NCBI GenBank assembly: GCA_002095075.2
Contig: LVCE01000001.1
Coordinates: 124,001-188,000 of the forward strand
Reading direction: 5' to 3'
Origin: Francisella endosymbiont of Ornithodoros moubata
Lineage (GTDB): Bacteria > Pseudomonadota > Gammaproteobacteria > Francisellales > Francisellaceae
Length of the DNA: 64,000 nucleotides
The notes under the pieces were generated by a model. That model did no database searches. It saw nothing but the letters and a program-made list of their open reading frames with translations, and was not told the origin of the DNA. Both the position numbers and the translations under genes were made by a program. Positions 1-12,221 of this stretch are shown here, piece by piece (positions within the stretch are counted from its first letter, which is position 1; each line of letters starts with the position of its first letter).

Positions 1-64
1 CTATACATATTTTTCTAGTTGTTATTTTTATTTTAAAATCTATAAGAAATTTAGTTTGTTACAA

Positions 65-514
65 TTATGGAAGATCATCATCAAAAGTTAAGATACGAAT
101 GATTTTATCAATTTGAGGACGATATTTTTCAGTATCTTGTAATACTTACTATAGCGAGGATTTGATCGGTCATACAACCAGTTTGCTAGATCCCAGTTGT
201 ATGTTGTATCAAAGCAAAGTTTACCAAACTCAGTTAGGTTAAATTCTGCTTGAGTTTGTAGACATCCAGTCATAAAAACATCAGCATATGTTTGTAAGAT
301 AGGATAATTTTTATTAGGAAATTCGGCAGCCTTAAAATCTTTAACATACATCCAAAAATCCCCTTTTGGTAAACTCTTAATACCTAGAGGTACGATATCT
401 TTGCGTAGTATTTTTACACGACAATATGATGCTATTAAAACCTGATTTTTTTCCTAGTAAAAAACTTGCTGTTATGACAGCAACTATTACTACCAATATA
501 TTTTTCTTTTTCAA
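65..514 (-). pseudogene. Small exported protein, frameshifted
   Basis: The minus strand encodes a hydrophobic leader after a KKK basic start (residues about 6-20, VVIVAVITASFLL). In another frame comes a soluble domain containing GDFWMYVKDFKAAEFPNKNY and ending in a second frame with DKIIRILTFDDDLP before the stop at 65-67. The first shift lies in a run of seven A (minus strand) near 455-461, and one extra A would join leader and body. A second shift lies near 138-145. The only start in frame with the leader is a TTG at 512-514 with no good ribosome site. I do not recognise the family; a secreted or periplasmic protein is inferred from the leader. Confidence 0.55.
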
Positions 515-638
515 AATTTCAAAATGGATCTATCTGCAAAATTGTTAGAGTTAATATTAGCATTTTTGGGTAAAATGAAAAACCCTCAATGTCTATTAAC
601 TTAGATTGTTATCAACATTAATAATTAAGATTTATTTG

Positions 639-647
639 TGCTATAAT
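639..647 (+). promoter_or_regulatory. Extended -10 promoter for gyrB
   Basis: A perfect TATAAT at 642-647 is preceded by TGC at 639-641, the extended -10 arrangement. A poor -35 (TTAATA, 618-623) sits 18 bases upstream. It lies about 50 bases before the gyrB start. Confidence 0.6.
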
Positions 648-680
648 ATCTAGAGATTGAATTTTAAATAATAACGATAA

Positions 681-3107
<2,427 letters not shown>

Positions 3108-3113
3108 TTTTTT

Positions 3114-3150
3114 AAAGGTTTATATTTTTACTAAACCTTTGATTTCTGTA
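3114..3150 (+). terminator. Probable gyrB terminator
   Basis: AAAGGTTTA (3114-3122) pairs perfectly with TAAACCTTT (3132-3140) across a 9-base loop, starting 6 bases after the gyrB stop. The following tract is only moderately T-rich, so this is a weak intrinsic terminator. Confidence 0.55.
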
Positions 3151-3193
3151 ATCCAATTAGCTTATTTTTGTTAGGCTCTATATATTCTTCTAT

Positions 3194-4110
3194 TTAGCCC
3201 ATATATTCAATAAAGTACCTAGTGAGCCAGATTTGTGGCATTATTTCTAATGAATTTTTATAGCTTTGTAAAATAAATTCAAATAACTGTTTAAAGCATT
3301 TTCATACTTTGAAACTTGAGTTTTATGATCTCTATTAATTTCATTAAGATGTAAGAAGTTATTTATATTATTTGATATAAATATTTGTCATCCTTAACAT
3401 ATCGTTTGAAAAATATTTAGTAACTTTATAATAGTCATTTTGCTATTTTTCAGAGAAAAGGTTTGAGAAGCATTTTAGTTTGAATGTCATCTTTGATAAT
3501 GTATGAAATAACAGTATATAGTTATATCCTTATCAGATAAAGAATTTAGCTTTTGAGATTGAATATCTAAGAAAAGACCTTGATTGTTGTTTAAAAAAAT
3601 TAGCTAGAGCTTCTCCTACTTTAAATACTTGATCTACTGTTTTAACTTTACTCACGCTTAGTATATATTTTGTAAGTCATTTTCATTATCATTGAAGAGA
3701 CAAGCCTGGTGAATTACAGCTAAATATACAAAAGTTGTAAGAGAAGTAAGTTTCTCAGAAGAGGTGTTTATATTTTAAATGCTCCAATTTGAAATAATTA
3801 TAAAAGTTTGCTCTTTTCAGAGCATTAGAAGGTATGTTTGCGCTATTCTATCTTAGAAATGCAGAAAATACTTCTATTATACGCTCATTTTCCTCTGCTA
3901 TACTTATTTGTAATTTCCATTGTTCAGATGCTTCAATTCCATTTTCTGATATAAAATGATCTTTAATTTTCATCCTACCTAATGATTTCTTTAAATTATT
4001 TTCCTCATTTTGGATAGATTTAAAATTCTAATACTGCTCAATAGTATCAAGAAAAGCTTGTTTAATAGCTTTAGCACTTATGAATTTGTTATTTCCATTT
4101 ATAAAACTAT
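3194..4110 (-). pseudogene. Unidentified large protein, heavily degraded
   Basis: This 0.9 kb holds no intact gene, but the minus strand reads as a decayed one. From about 4110 downwards one frame gives NKFISAKAIKQAFLDTIEQY, a stop, then NFKSIQNEENNLKKSLGRMK and ASEQWKLQISIAEENERIIE, another stop, then NALKRANFYNYFKLEHLKY. Further pieces appear in other frames (TTFVYLAVIHQACLFNDNEN), and a clean C-terminus (SYKNSLEIMPQIWLTRYFIE) ends at 3194-3196. The composition is charged, helix-forming and probably cytosolic. I see no catalytic motif and cannot name a family. At least five lesions are visible. Confidence 0.6.
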
Positions 4111-4313
4111 GCTTAGTTTGTTTATTTTTTTATTAAGTTATTTTTCTATAGTAATTTATTTAAAATATTTACCAATTATAACATTTTGTAATTTCTTATT
4201 TAATATAACTTTAACTATAATTTAGTTATAAGTTAATTTATGAAAATATTGTTTAAGAATTTTTTTAAATTAAAAAAATATTTATAACCTAAAAAAGTAC
4301 ACTCTCGCTTATT

Positions 4314-4323
4314 TGTATATAAT
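4314..4323 (+). promoter_or_regulatory. Promoter for pdxST
   Basis: TATAAT at 4318-4323 with a TG two bases upstream of it lies about 90 bases before pdxS. No convincing -35 is seen. The 300 bases between the upstream gene wreck and pdxS hold nothing else I can identify. Confidence 0.5.
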
Positions 4324-4409
4324 CTTAACAAAAATTAACTTATCTACAGCATCTAAAAAAATTATAATCTTTTGAGTTAGTTAGTATGAAAAAATTAAGG
4401 GAGTCAATA

Positions 4410-5273
4410 ATGTCAGATATTAACATAAAGATTGGTTTAGCAGAAATGCTAAAAGGTGGGGTTATAATGGATGTTGTCAATGCCGAACAAGCAGAAATAG
4501 CTCAACAAGCTGGGGCAATAGCTATAATGGCTCTTGAGAGAGTTCCTGCTGATATCAGAAAAGATGGGGGTATAGCTAGAATGTCTGATCCTAAGCTTAT
4601 TAAAGAGATAATGTCGGTAGTTTCAATACCAGTAATGGCAAAAGCGCGAATTGGTCATTTTGTCGAAGCACAAATCCTAGAATCTTTAAGGGTTGATTTT
4701 ATTGATGAGAGTGAGGTTTTAACTCCAGCTGATGAGTTAAATCATATTGATAAGGATAGCTTTAAAGTACCATTTGTATGTGGTTGTACAAACCTTGGTG
4801 AGGCTTTACGAAGAATAGGCGAAGGTGCAGCACTAATTCGTACTAAAGGTGAAGCAGGTACAGGTAATATAGTCGAAGCAGTAAGACAGTTAAGACAAGT
4901 TAACAAGGATATAAATTATATCAAAAATGTCGATAAATCAGAGCTTACGGCTATAGCAAAAAATATGCAAGCACCTTATGATCTGGTCAAGTATGTGTAT
5001 AAGAATGGTAAATTACCAGTACCAAATTTCTCGGCAGGAGGAGTAGCAACTCCAGCAGATGCAGCATTGATGATGCAGCTGGGAGCTGAGTCGGTATTTG
5101 TTGGATCAGGAATATTTAAGTCTGCAGATCCTCTTAAGCGAGCTAAAGCAATAGTTAGCGCTGTGACATATTATAATGATGCCAAAATATTAGCTGAAGT
5201 TTCGGAAGACCTTGGTGAACCGATGACAGGTATTAATTGCGATTTTGAGAAATTTTCACAAAGAGGTTGGTAA
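4410..5273 (+). CDS. pdxS: Pyridoxal 5'-phosphate synthase, PdxS subunit
   Basis: The synthase subunit condenses ribose 5-phosphate, glyceraldehyde 3-phosphate and ammonia into PLP (DXP-independent route), as a dodecameric barrel that receives ammonia from PdxT. The product has 287 residues, typical. Key segments are visible: the catalytic lysine in [10 protein letters not shown] (about residue 81), the phosphate loop GEAGTGNI (about 151), and [20 protein letters not shown]. An upstream in-frame ATG (4386) exists, but the ATG at 4410 has an AGGGAG ribosome site and matches the family N-terminus. pdxT starts 3 bases after the stop. Retention in an otherwise decaying genome suggests self-sufficiency for B6. 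Confidence 0.97.
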   Translation: MSDINIKIGLAEMLKGGVIMDVVNAEQAEIAQQAGAIAIMALERVPADIRKDGGIARMSDPKLIKEIMSVVSIPVMAKARIGHFVEAQILESLRVDFIDESEVLTPADELNHIDKDSFKVPFVCGCTNLGEALRRIGEGAALIRTKGEAGTGNIVEAVRQLRQVNKDINYIKNVDKSELTAIAKNMQAPYDLVKYVYKNGKLPVPNFSAGGVATPADAALMMQLGAESVFVGSGIFKSADPLKRAKAIVSAVTYYNDAKILAEVSEDLGEPMTGINCDFEKFSQRGW

Positions 5274-5275
5274 TA

Positions 5276-5815
5276 ATGGCACAAAAAGTCGGGGTATTGG
5301 CAATTCAAGGAGGTTATCAAAAACATGCTGATATGCTCAAATCTTTGGGTGTTGAGATAAAATTAGTTAAGTTTGAAAATGACTTTGATAGTATTGATAG
5401 ACTTGTTATTCCGGGTGGTGAGAGTACAACCTTATTAAATCTGCTCAATAAGCATCAAATTTTTGATAAGCTACATAACTTTTGTAGTAATAATCCAGTT
5501 TTTGGCACATGTGCTGGTAGTATAGTTTTGTCAAAAGGAGAAAGCTATCTAAGCTTGATAGATCTAGAGGTTGAGAGAAATGCCTATGGGTGTCAAGTAG
5601 ATAGTTTTGTTGCTGATCTGAGCTTTAACAATAAAAATATTGTTGGTGTTTTTATCAGAGCCCCAAAATTTGTTGTAGTTGGCAATCAAGTTGATATCTT
5701 ATCAAAATATGAAAATTCGCCAGTGCTACTTAGACAAGCAAATATTCTTGTTAGTAGTTTTCATCCTGAGCTGACTCAAGATACTACAATACATGAGTAT
5801 TTTCTTTCGATGTAA
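5276..5815 (+). CDS. pdxT: PLP synthase glutaminase subunit PdxT
   Basis: Class I glutamine amidotransferase that hydrolyses glutamine and channels ammonia to PdxS. The product has 179 residues, slightly short of the usual 185-195 but complete. It shows VIPGGESTTL (about 46-55), the nucleophile elbow GTCAGS (Cys near residue 79) and the His/Glu dyad in SSFHPEL near the C-terminus. I chose the ATG at 5276, two bases after the pdxS stop; the upstream in-frame TTG would lie inside pdxS. It is translationally coupled to pdxS. Confidence 0.96.
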   Translation: MAQKVGVLAIQGGYQKHADMLKSLGVEIKLVKFENDFDSIDRLVIPGGESTTLLNLLNKHQIFDKLHNFCSNNPVFGTCAGSIVLSKGESYLSLIDLEVERNAYGCQVDSFVADLSFNNKNIVGVFIRAPKFVVVGNQVDILSKYENSPVLLRQANILVSSFHPELTQDTTIHEYFLSM

Positions 5816-5818
5816 GTT

Positions 5819-6643
5819 TTATTTTTGGCATTTTTTACAAAAAAAAGTATTTCTTTGAGCTATAACTAGGCTTTCTATTTTTGTATTACATACATAACAT
5901 TGCTGGTCAGCTCTGCCATAGACATTTAGTTGTTGAGTAAAATAACCAGGCTTACCCTCAGTGTTTTTATAATCTTTAAGTGTAGTTCCACCTTGAATGA
6001 TAGCTTTTTCAAGTATTTTTTTAATAGAGGATACTAGCTTGTCTGTTTCTTTTTTAGTGATAGTATTAGAAGCTCTTGTTGGCAAGATATTACTATCAAA
6101 TAGTGCTTCACTAGCATAAATATTACCAACACCGACGACAATATTATTATCCATAATCGTTTGCTTGATTTTTCTTGATGTATGCTTAAGTTTAGAAACT
6201 AGATAATCACTATTAAAATCAGCTGTTAATGGTTCAACACCATGTGATACTAAAACTCTATGTCTAAGAGGAGTGTGATTAGTATTTACCAACCAATAAC
6301 CAAATTTGCGTGGATCATTGTATACTAAATTTAGATTATCTGATAGTTTTACAACGATATGGTCATGTTTAATTTTGTTGTAGTTTGCTGAGTCTGTAAC
6401 TTTAATGACTCCAGACATACCTAGGTGGATAATTAATTGTAAGTCATCCTCAATGAAAACTATTAAGTGCTTACCTCTGCGTTGAATTTGTTTGACTACT
6501 TTATTTTTAATTTTTACTAACTGATTTTTATCAATAGCATAGCGAAGCTTATCAGTATTAATTTCAATATCAAGTATCGTTTTGTCGATGATAGTTTTAA
6601 TTAAGCCTCTTTTTATTGTTTCTACTTCAGGAAGTTCAGGCAT
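5819..6643 (-). CDS. mutM: Formamidopyrimidine-DNA glycosylase
   Basis: Bifunctional base-excision enzyme that removes 8-oxoguanine and formamidopyrimidines and cleaves the strand by beta,delta-elimination. The product is 274 residues. The mature N-terminus PELPEVET carries the catalytic proline and glutamate, RRGKHL carries the conserved lysine (about residue 58), and the C-terminal zinc finger has its four cysteines in CYVCNTK (two) and FFCKKCQK (two). It converges on pdxT, with stops only a few bases apart. No lesion is seen, so oxidative base repair is retained although katG nearby is broken. Confidence 0.97.
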   Translation of the reverse strand: MPELPEVETIKRGLIKTIIDKTILDIEINTDKLRYAIDKNQLVKIKNKVVKQIQRRGKHLIVFIEDDLQLIIHLGMSGVIKVTDSANYNKIKHDHIVVKLSDNLNLVYNDPRKFGYWLVNTNHTPLRHRVLVSHGVEPLTADFNSDYLVSKLKHTSRKIKQTIMDNNIVVGVGNIYASEALFDSNILPTRASNTITKKETDKLVSSIKKILEKAIIQGGTTLKDYKNTEGKPGYFTQQLNVYGRADQQCYVCNTKIESLVIAQRNTFFCKKCQK

Positions 6644-6736
6644 AAAATAATTTTATTATAAAAATTAAAGTGAGTATATGATAACATAGTAACTTATCTA
6701 TAAGCTTACTATTTATGATTTGATACTGGTAGGAAA

Positions 6737-8836
6737 ATGCGTTTTAAACAGCTTAAATCTTCAATACATAAAAGGCTAAATCAGCGTTACATATATGATT
6801 GTAATAAAAACATTGATTTTAAAAACTTTAAAAATGGCTCAATAATTGTTACTAATGATACTACTATAGTTACAGTATTGGCATTGAAAACTCACATTGA
6901 AGATAAGCGTATTACAGTTTTAGGAGCTTTTGATGATAGGGCTAAAGGTCTTGAGAAGTCTATGGACAAAATTGGTATTAAATATATCGATCATATTAGC
7001 TTTTGGGATCATCAAGGCATACTACTAGTCAATAAAAACTTAACTTCTCAAGTTGAGCAAAGTGAAAATAGATTTATATTGTTTATCTGTGGTCCAGAAA
7101 TGCCATACTTTTCACAACGAAGAAATTTAGACAGGCAAATTTATTTTGATATTGCTAAGATAGAAAATCTTAGATGCTTGAATAATGAGATTGAGAATCT
7201 TTCTGTCAAAACATGGGAAGGGTACCTAAATCAACTCAAAGCACCTGCAGAAATATGGTTTATGCAGATGCTTAATGCTAAAAAAAATCTAGTGTTGACA
7301 GATACAACAGGGGTTGCATTAGATGGCTACAAATTTGCTACTGGTGCAGTATTGATGTCTAAAAAGCTTCAAAAAATTACCCAACAAGAGAATAATGTTG
7401 GTGTCTGCTTACCGACAAGTGGTGGTGGTTATTTAGCAATTTTAGCACTCATGATGAGTACTAAAGCAATAGTTAATCTAAACTACACAGCTTCTGAGGA
7501 GGCATTAAGATATTCTATTAATAATGCTGGAATAAAAACCATCATTACTTCAAAAGCATTTGTTGAGAAGCTAACAAATAAAGGTTTCTTTGTTGAAGAA
7601 GTTTTTTCAATGTGTAGGATTGTTTATCTTGAGGACATCAAGACTAAGATTACTAAAGTAGAAGGTATAAAAACATTTTTAGAAATTAAAATTTTGCCTG
7701 CTTCATGGTTAGTCAAAAAATATCTCAAGCCAACTAAGCTAGATGATGTTTCATTTATAATATTTAGCAGTGGTAGTGAGGGTGTGCCTAAGGGGATAGT
7801 TATAAAAAATAAAAATCTCTTGGCAAATGTGTATCAAAGTACAAATGTTATCGAATGTAAGGAAAATGATTCTGTAGCGGGGATACTTCCAATATTTCAT
7901 GCTTTTGGGCTTACTATTTCATTGGTGTCACTATTTCAAGGTGGATATATCGCATGTCATGCGGATCCAACAGATGCAAAGGGCGTTGCAAACTTAATTA
8001 GAAAGAATAAAAATACAGTGCTATGTGCTACACCAACATTTTTGCGAATTTATACTAAGAATAAATTGGTTAAGAAAGAAGATTTTGCTACACTTAGATT
8101 AATTATTACAGGTGCTGAGAAGCTTTCAAGAGAAGTCCGTACAATGTTTGAAGATAAATTTGATAAGGTTATTAACGAAGGTTATGGGGCTACTGAGCTT
8201 TCACCTGTGGCTGCAGTTAATAGACCGACTAAATCACCAAACAAAATAGGTACTGTTGGACTAACCGTACCAGGAGGGCAGTTTAAGATCATCCATCCTG
8301 AATCGCATGAGGAGCTTCCAGTTAGCGTCGAGGGTATGATTATATATAGAGGTGTTAACAAGATGGATTACTATCTCAATGACCCTAAAAAGACAAATGA
8401 AGTGATGATACAAAAATATGGTTATACATGGTATATAACCGGCGATAAAGGTAAAATCGATGGAGAAGGCTATTTAACAGTTGTCGATAGGTACTCTAGA
8501 TTTGCTAAAGTTGCTGGCGAGATGGTGAGCTTAGGCTTGCTTGAACAAAAAGTTTATGATGCTTTAAGAGAAAAAGGTTATGATTCACACAAGATAGATT
8601 TTGAGGTCTTGGCAGTAGCTACTTCAGATACAAAAAGAGGAGAGATAATTAGCTTACTTTATACTCTAGAAGCGCTTGAACCATCTGATCTTAAAGAGAT
8701 TATAAGACATTTAGACATAGAGAATTTGTATAAGCCAACAAACTATTTTAAGGTTGTATCTATACCTAAACTTGGTTCTGGTAAAACTGATTTTTCAAAA
8801 GCCAAGAAGTTAACTAATGAATTAATCAAGGCATAA
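6737..8836 (+). CDS. Acyl-AMP ligase with degenerate acyltransferase-like N-terminus (Aas-like)
   Basis: A 699-residue protein. Residues about 200-699 form an ANL-superfamily adenylating enzyme with the P-loop SSGSEGVPKG (about 343-352), YGATELSP (about 484) and a C-terminal lysine in LGSGKTDF (about 685). This is the layout of Aas, which re-acylates 2-acyl-glycerophosphoethanolamine using an acyl-ACP synthetase domain. Residues 1-200 occupy the place of the acyltransferase domain, but I cannot find the HX4D motif, so that activity is doubtful. I infer a role in phospholipid repair or fatty-acid activation. It ends 6 bases before rsmH. The reading frame is intact. Confidence 0.75.
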   Translation: MRFKQLKSSIHKRLNQRYIYDCNKNIDFKNFKNGSIIVTNDTTIVTVLALKTHIEDKRITVLGAFDDRAKGLEKSMDKIGIKYIDHISFWDHQGILLVNKNLTSQVEQSENRFILFICGPEMPYFSQRRNLDRQIYFDIAKIENLRCLNNEIENLSVKTWEGYLNQLKAPAEIWFMQMLNAKKNLVLTDTTGVALDGYKFATGAVLMSKKLQKITQQENNVGVCLPTSGGGYLAILALMMSTKAIVNLNYTASEEALRYSINNAGIKTIITSKAFVEKLTNKGFFVEEVFSMCRIVYLEDIKTKITKVEGIKTFLEIKILPASWLVKKYLKPTKLDDVSFIIFSSGSEGVPKGIVIKNKNLLANVYQSTNVIECKENDSVAGILPIFHAFGLTISLVSLFQGGYIACHADPTDAKGVANLIRKNKNTVLCATPTFLRIYTKNKLVKKEDFATLRLIITGAEKLSREVRTMFEDKFDKVINEGYGATELSPVAAVNRPTKSPNKIGTVGLTVPGGQFKIIHPESHEELPVSVEGMIIYRGVNKMDYYLNDPKKTNEVMIQKYGYTWYITGDKGKIDGEGYLTVVDRYSRFAKVAGEMVSLGLLEQKVYDALREKGYDSHKIDFEVLAVATSDTKRGEIISLLYTLEALEPSDLKEIIRHLDIENLYKPTNYFKVVSIPKLGSGKTDFSKAKKLTNELIKA

Positions 8837-8842
8837 TCTAAC

Positions 8843-9760
8843 ATGCATTATTCAGTATTGCTGCAAGAGTCTATTAATGATTTGAATGTTAATCCTCAAG
8901 GTATCTATATCGATGCAACTTTTGGTAGGGGAGGACATTCAAAGGCTATTTTAGATAGGCTTACTATAGGGCATTTAATAGCTTTTGATAAAGATCTTAA
9001 TGCTATCAGCTACGCTAAGCAAAATTTCCAGTTTAATAATTTCGAGATAATTCATGCAAGTTTTGCTAGTATTTATGACTACTGTTTGCAAAATAACCTC
9101 CTTGGTAAAATTGATGGCATAATTATGGATTTTGGAGTCTCTTCTCCACAACTAGATAATGCCGCTAGGGGCTTTAGTTTTATGCATAATGGTCCACTAG
9201 ATATGCGTATGGACGTTTCTAAAGGTATTACAGCTAGCCAAGCTTTAGAAGAGTTATCAGTAGATGATTTAAGCTATATATTCAAAGTTTATGGTGAGGA
9301 GCGTTTTGCAAGAAAAATAGCACTATGCATCAAAGATTATATCCAACAAAATGGTAGTGTTAATACAACATTAGAACTGGCAGAACTTATTCGCACAACT
9401 ATTGGTAAAAGAGAAAATAAAAATCCAGCAACACGCTGTTTCCAAGCTTTGAGGATTTATGTTAACAATGAGCTTAAAGATTTAGAAGCCCTGCTAGAAA
9501 ATATTTTAGCAGTTATTAAAGTTGGTGGTAGGATAGCTGCTATATCTTTTCACTCATTAGAAGATAGGCTCGTGAAACAAAAATTTAGCGCACTTATAAA
9601 TCCAAAACAAGAGCTTAACAGAATTACAAAGATGTTACCACAAGATAGTAGCCAGATAAAATTAAAATGGATTACAAAAAAAACCAAAGCTAATGACGAT
9701 GAACTTAATCAAAATGTTCGCTCAAGAAGCGCTATCCTAAGGGTGGTCGAAAAACTGTGA
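8843..9760 (+). CDS. rsmH: 16S rRNA m4C1402 methyltransferase RsmH
   Basis: SAM-dependent N4-methyltransferase for C1402 of 16S rRNA, in the decoding centre. The product has 305 residues. The start ([14 protein letters not shown]) matches the family, followed by the SAM loop [14 protein letters not shown] (about 24-37), [12 protein letters not shown] (about 94) and [10 protein letters not shown] near the C-terminus. It is the first gene of a shortened division/cell-wall cluster: its TGA overlaps the ATG of ftsL. mraZ, which often precedes it, is absent here. Confidence 0.97.
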   Translation: MHYSVLLQESINDLNVNPQGIYIDATFGRGGHSKAILDRLTIGHLIAFDKDLNAISYAKQNFQFNNFEIIHASFASIYDYCLQNNLLGKIDGIIMDFGVSSPQLDNAARGFSFMHNGPLDMRMDVSKGITASQALEELSVDDLSYIFKVYGEERFARKIALCIKDYIQQNGSVNTTLELAELIRTTIGKRENKNPATRCFQALRIYVNNELKDLEALLENILAVIKVGGRIAAISFHSLEDRLVKQKFSALINPKQELNRITKMLPQDSSQIKLKWITKKTKANDDELNQNVRSRSAILRVVEKL

Positions 9761-10107
9761 TGTTAACAAACCGTCAAATAAGGATAAGGTTATTTGAATC
9801 ACTTAAAAATAGTTTCTTAAAAAAAACAGTTGGTATTTCTTTTGCATTATTATTCGTATTGCTCATTACCGCATTTAGCCTTATAGTTGTGCGTTTTGAA
9901 TATAAAATGCAATTAAATGAACAAAAAAATCTAATTCTTGAGGATACTCGTTTAGATGAACAATGGAGTCAGATTGTATTAGAATATAGTTCTTTAGCTA
10001 CACCAACTGCTGTAGAAAAGTTTGCTCAAAAAGAAAAAATGGCGTTACCAACACTTAAAAATATTGGTTTTTTGAGTGAGCAAAAAGAGGAGTTAAATGA
10101 TGAGTAG
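9760..10107 (+). CDS. ftsL: Cell division protein FtsL
   Basis: Short bitopic divisome protein that forms the FtsQLB complex and passes the activation signal to FtsW-FtsI. The product has 115 residues: a basic cytoplasmic tail, one membrane helix (about 25-46, VGISFALLFVLLITAFSLIV) and a periplasmic helical segment (EYKMQLNEQKNLILEDTRLD) typical of the FtsB-pairing coiled coil. FtsL is poorly conserved, so the call also rests on its place between rsmH and ftsI. Its ATG overlaps the rsmH stop, and a GTG one codon earlier is an alternative. The 3' end overlaps ftsI. Confidence 0.88.
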   Translation: MLTNRQIRIRLFESLKNSFLKKTVGISFALLFVLLITAFSLIVVRFEYKMQLNEQKNLILEDTRLDEQWSQIVLEYSSLATPTAVEKFAQKEKMALPTLKNIGFLSEQKEELNDE

Positions 10108-11794
10108 TTATCGACCAAAACTGCGTCATCTTGTTGTAATTATTTTACTGCTACTAAGTTTTATTGTTTTATTTATAAAGCTTATCTATATGGAAGCTAT
10201 CCAATACCCTAAGCTTAAGCAAGAAGGCGATAATCGTAGTGATAGAAGTATAAATATAAAGGCATACAGAGGAATAATTCTAGATAGAAATGGTAATCCT
10301 TTGGCAATAAGTACACCTGTGGATACAATTTGGGTTGATCCTTTTTATGTTAGTGCAGATAGTCCTGAGCTAAATAAAGTCATGGATATTTTAAATCTAC
10401 CTGAAAAAACTAGAGAAAAGATAAAAAGACAAGTTAAGGTTAGAGAGGGAAGAAGTGGTTTTGTCTATATTGAAAGAAAGGTTCAACCATACTTATCACA
10501 AAAAGTTAAAGACCTTAATATTACAGGTATTCATGTAATATGGGAGTTTAAACGCTATTATCCAATGGCTGAAGTAACTTCTCATATTGTAGGTTTCACT
10601 AATGTTGATGGTAAGGGACAAGAAGGCCTAGAGCTTGAGTTTAATAAGTTTTTAAGTGGTCAAGATGGTTATTTTGAATACAAGAAAGATCTTCATGGTG
10701 GAGTTGCTTCTAAGGTTGAGGATAAATATGTCGAGCCTAAGAATAGTAATAACCTACAGATAAGTATTGACTCCAGGTTGCAATATATTGCATATAAATA
10801 TCTTAAAGAAGGTGTTATTAGAACCAATTCCGAAGCAGGTTCTGTGATAGTTGAAGATGTCCATACTGGCGAGATATTAGCAATGGTAAATTATCCTTCG
10901 TATAACCCTAACAGTATGGCTGATGCTTACCCTGATAGGAGAAGAAATAGAGCTATTACAGATGTCTATGAGTTGGGTTCGGTAATGAAAACTTTTGCAG
11001 CAACAACAGTTCTAACTTATGGTGATAATGTAACTCCAGAAGAGCCGGTAATTGATACTCATCCAGGCTTCTATCGTATCGGTAAAAATACCATAAGAGA
11101 TGAGCGAGATTATGGTGATATTGATTTAAGACATATCTTAATGAAATCTAGTAACGTGGGTATCTCAAAGATGATTTTAGGTTTAACAGAGCCAAGTATA
11201 TTAGAATCTTCATTAAGAAATTTTGGTTTTGGCAATGAAACGGGGATAAAATTACCTGGTGAAAGAGATGGTTATGTTCCAACTAAAGATAAATGGGACG
11301 ATTTCCAACTAGCGACATTATCTTTTGGTTATGGTATTAATGCTACCGACTTACAGCTAGTAGCTGGTGTCTCTGCAATTGCTAATAATGGTCAGTATAT
11401 TAAACCAACTATTCTAAAAAGAAGACCTGGGGAAGAGATTGAAACAAGACCTATCATCTCTGAAGAGAATTCAAAAGAAATGATAAGTATGATACAGTCT
11501 GTTGTTGAAGACCTTGGTGGAACTGCTTCTAAAGCACAAATCCCACTTTATCATGTTGCTGGGAAAACAGGTACAGCTAGGATGCTTTCTGGGGGTAGTT
11601 ATGGTGCTAAATATTTAGCAAGTTTCGTTGGTATTGTTCCAGCAACTGATCCTAAACTCGCTATAGTTGTGACAATCAAAGATCCTAAAGGTGATCAGTA
11701 TGGCGGTGGTTCTGTAGCTGCGCCAGTTTTTGCAGATGTTGCATTAAATAGCTTGCAGATATTAGGTGTTAAGCCAGATAAAATTGCCAACTAA
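10100..11794 (+). CDS. ftsI: Peptidoglycan transpeptidase FtsI (PBP3)
   Basis: Septum-specific class B penicillin-binding protein that cross-links peptidoglycan during division. The product has about 564 residues with one N-terminal membrane anchor (about 8-27). The transpeptidase domain has all three catalytic motifs: the serine motif SVMK (about 293), SSN (about 350) and KTGTA (about 489). Two adjacent ATG codons (10097 and 10100) both overlap the end of ftsL. The rest of the usual mur/fts cluster does not follow; rpsO does. Confidence 0.97.
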   Translation: MSSYRPKLRHLVVIILLLLSFIVLFIKLIYMEAIQYPKLKQEGDNRSDRSINIKAYRGIILDRNGNPLAISTPVDTIWVDPFYVSADSPELNKVMDILNLPEKTREKIKRQVKVREGRSGFVYIERKVQPYLSQKVKDLNITGIHVIWEFKRYYPMAEVTSHIVGFTNVDGKGQEGLELEFNKFLSGQDGYFEYKKDLHGGVASKVEDKYVEPKNSNNLQISIDSRLQYIAYKYLKEGVIRTNSEAGSVIVEDVHTGEILAMVNYPSYNPNSMADAYPDRRRNRAITDVYELGSVMKTFAATTVLTYGDNVTPEEPVIDTHPGFYRIGKNTIRDERDYGDIDLRHILMKSSNVGISKMILGLTEPSILESSLRNFGFGNETGIKLPGERDGYVPTKDKWDDFQLATLSFGYGINATDLQLVAGVSAIANNGQYIKPTILKRRPGEEIETRPIISEENSKEMISMIQSVVEDLGGTASKAQIPLYHVAGKTGTARMLSGGSYGAKYLASFVGIVPATDPKLAIVVTIKDPKGDQYGGGSVAAPVFADVALNSLQILGVKPDKIAN

Positions 11795-11820
11795 ACTCTT
11801 TATTTTTTATAGTTATAGTA

Positions 11821-11826
11821 TATAAT
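11821..11826 (+). promoter_or_regulatory. Promoter -10 for rpsO-pnp
   Basis: A perfect TATAAT lies 73 bases before the rpsO ATG in the 104-base ftsI-rpsO gap. The -35 region is poor. The leader between it and rpsO could hold the S15 autoregulatory structure known in other bacteria, but I see no convincing pseudoknot. Confidence 0.5.
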
Positions 11827-11898
11827 CACCAACTGGTAAACTGTTCCTTTGTACGGTTTGCTCGATGTTAATTTAATCAAGACAAATGGAGTAAATTT

Positions 11899-12165
11899 AT
11901 GTTAACAGCTCAAGATAAACAAAAAATAATTAAAGAAAATCAATTAGCAGAAGGTGATACTGGATCACCAGAAGTGCAAGTAGCTCTTTTAACTGCTAGA
12001 ATCAATGATTTACAAGGTCATTTTGAAACACACAAAAAAGACAATCACTCAAGAAGAGGTCTTTTAAGATTAGTAAGTCAACGTCGTAAGTTATTAGACT
12101 ATCTACATGGTAAGGATGTTGAAAGATACCGTAGTCTAATCAAGAAATTAAATATACGTAGATAA
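11899..12165 (+). CDS. rpsO: 30S ribosomal protein S15
   Basis: Primary 16S rRNA-binding protein of the small-subunit platform. The product has 88 residues, the family norm. It carries the signature [17 protein letters not shown] and the helix-loop region [20 protein letters not shown]. The ATG follows a GGAG ribosome site. The rpsO-pnp order is conserved across gammaproteobacteria. Confidence 0.98.
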   Translation: MLTAQDKQKIIKENQLAEGDTGSPEVQVALLTARINDLQGHFETHKKDNHSRRGLLRLVSQRRKLLDYLHGKDVERYRSLIKKLNIRR

Positions 12166-12221
12166 TAAATTTCATCTTAATCGTTCTTACGTCATTAAAT
12201 TCAAAAAAATAAGGTTAAACT

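Noticed and set aside
4010-4225. A plus-strand hydrophobic 71-codon open frame in the gap before pdxS
   Set aside because: It overlaps protein-like minus-strand sequence of the decayed gene, has no ribosome site, and its hydrophobicity is what AT-rich DNA gives by chance.
11827-11898. S15 autoregulatory pseudoknot in the rpsO leader
   Set aside because: Only a weak AAACT/GGTTT pairing is visible; no convincing structure can be drawn by eye.
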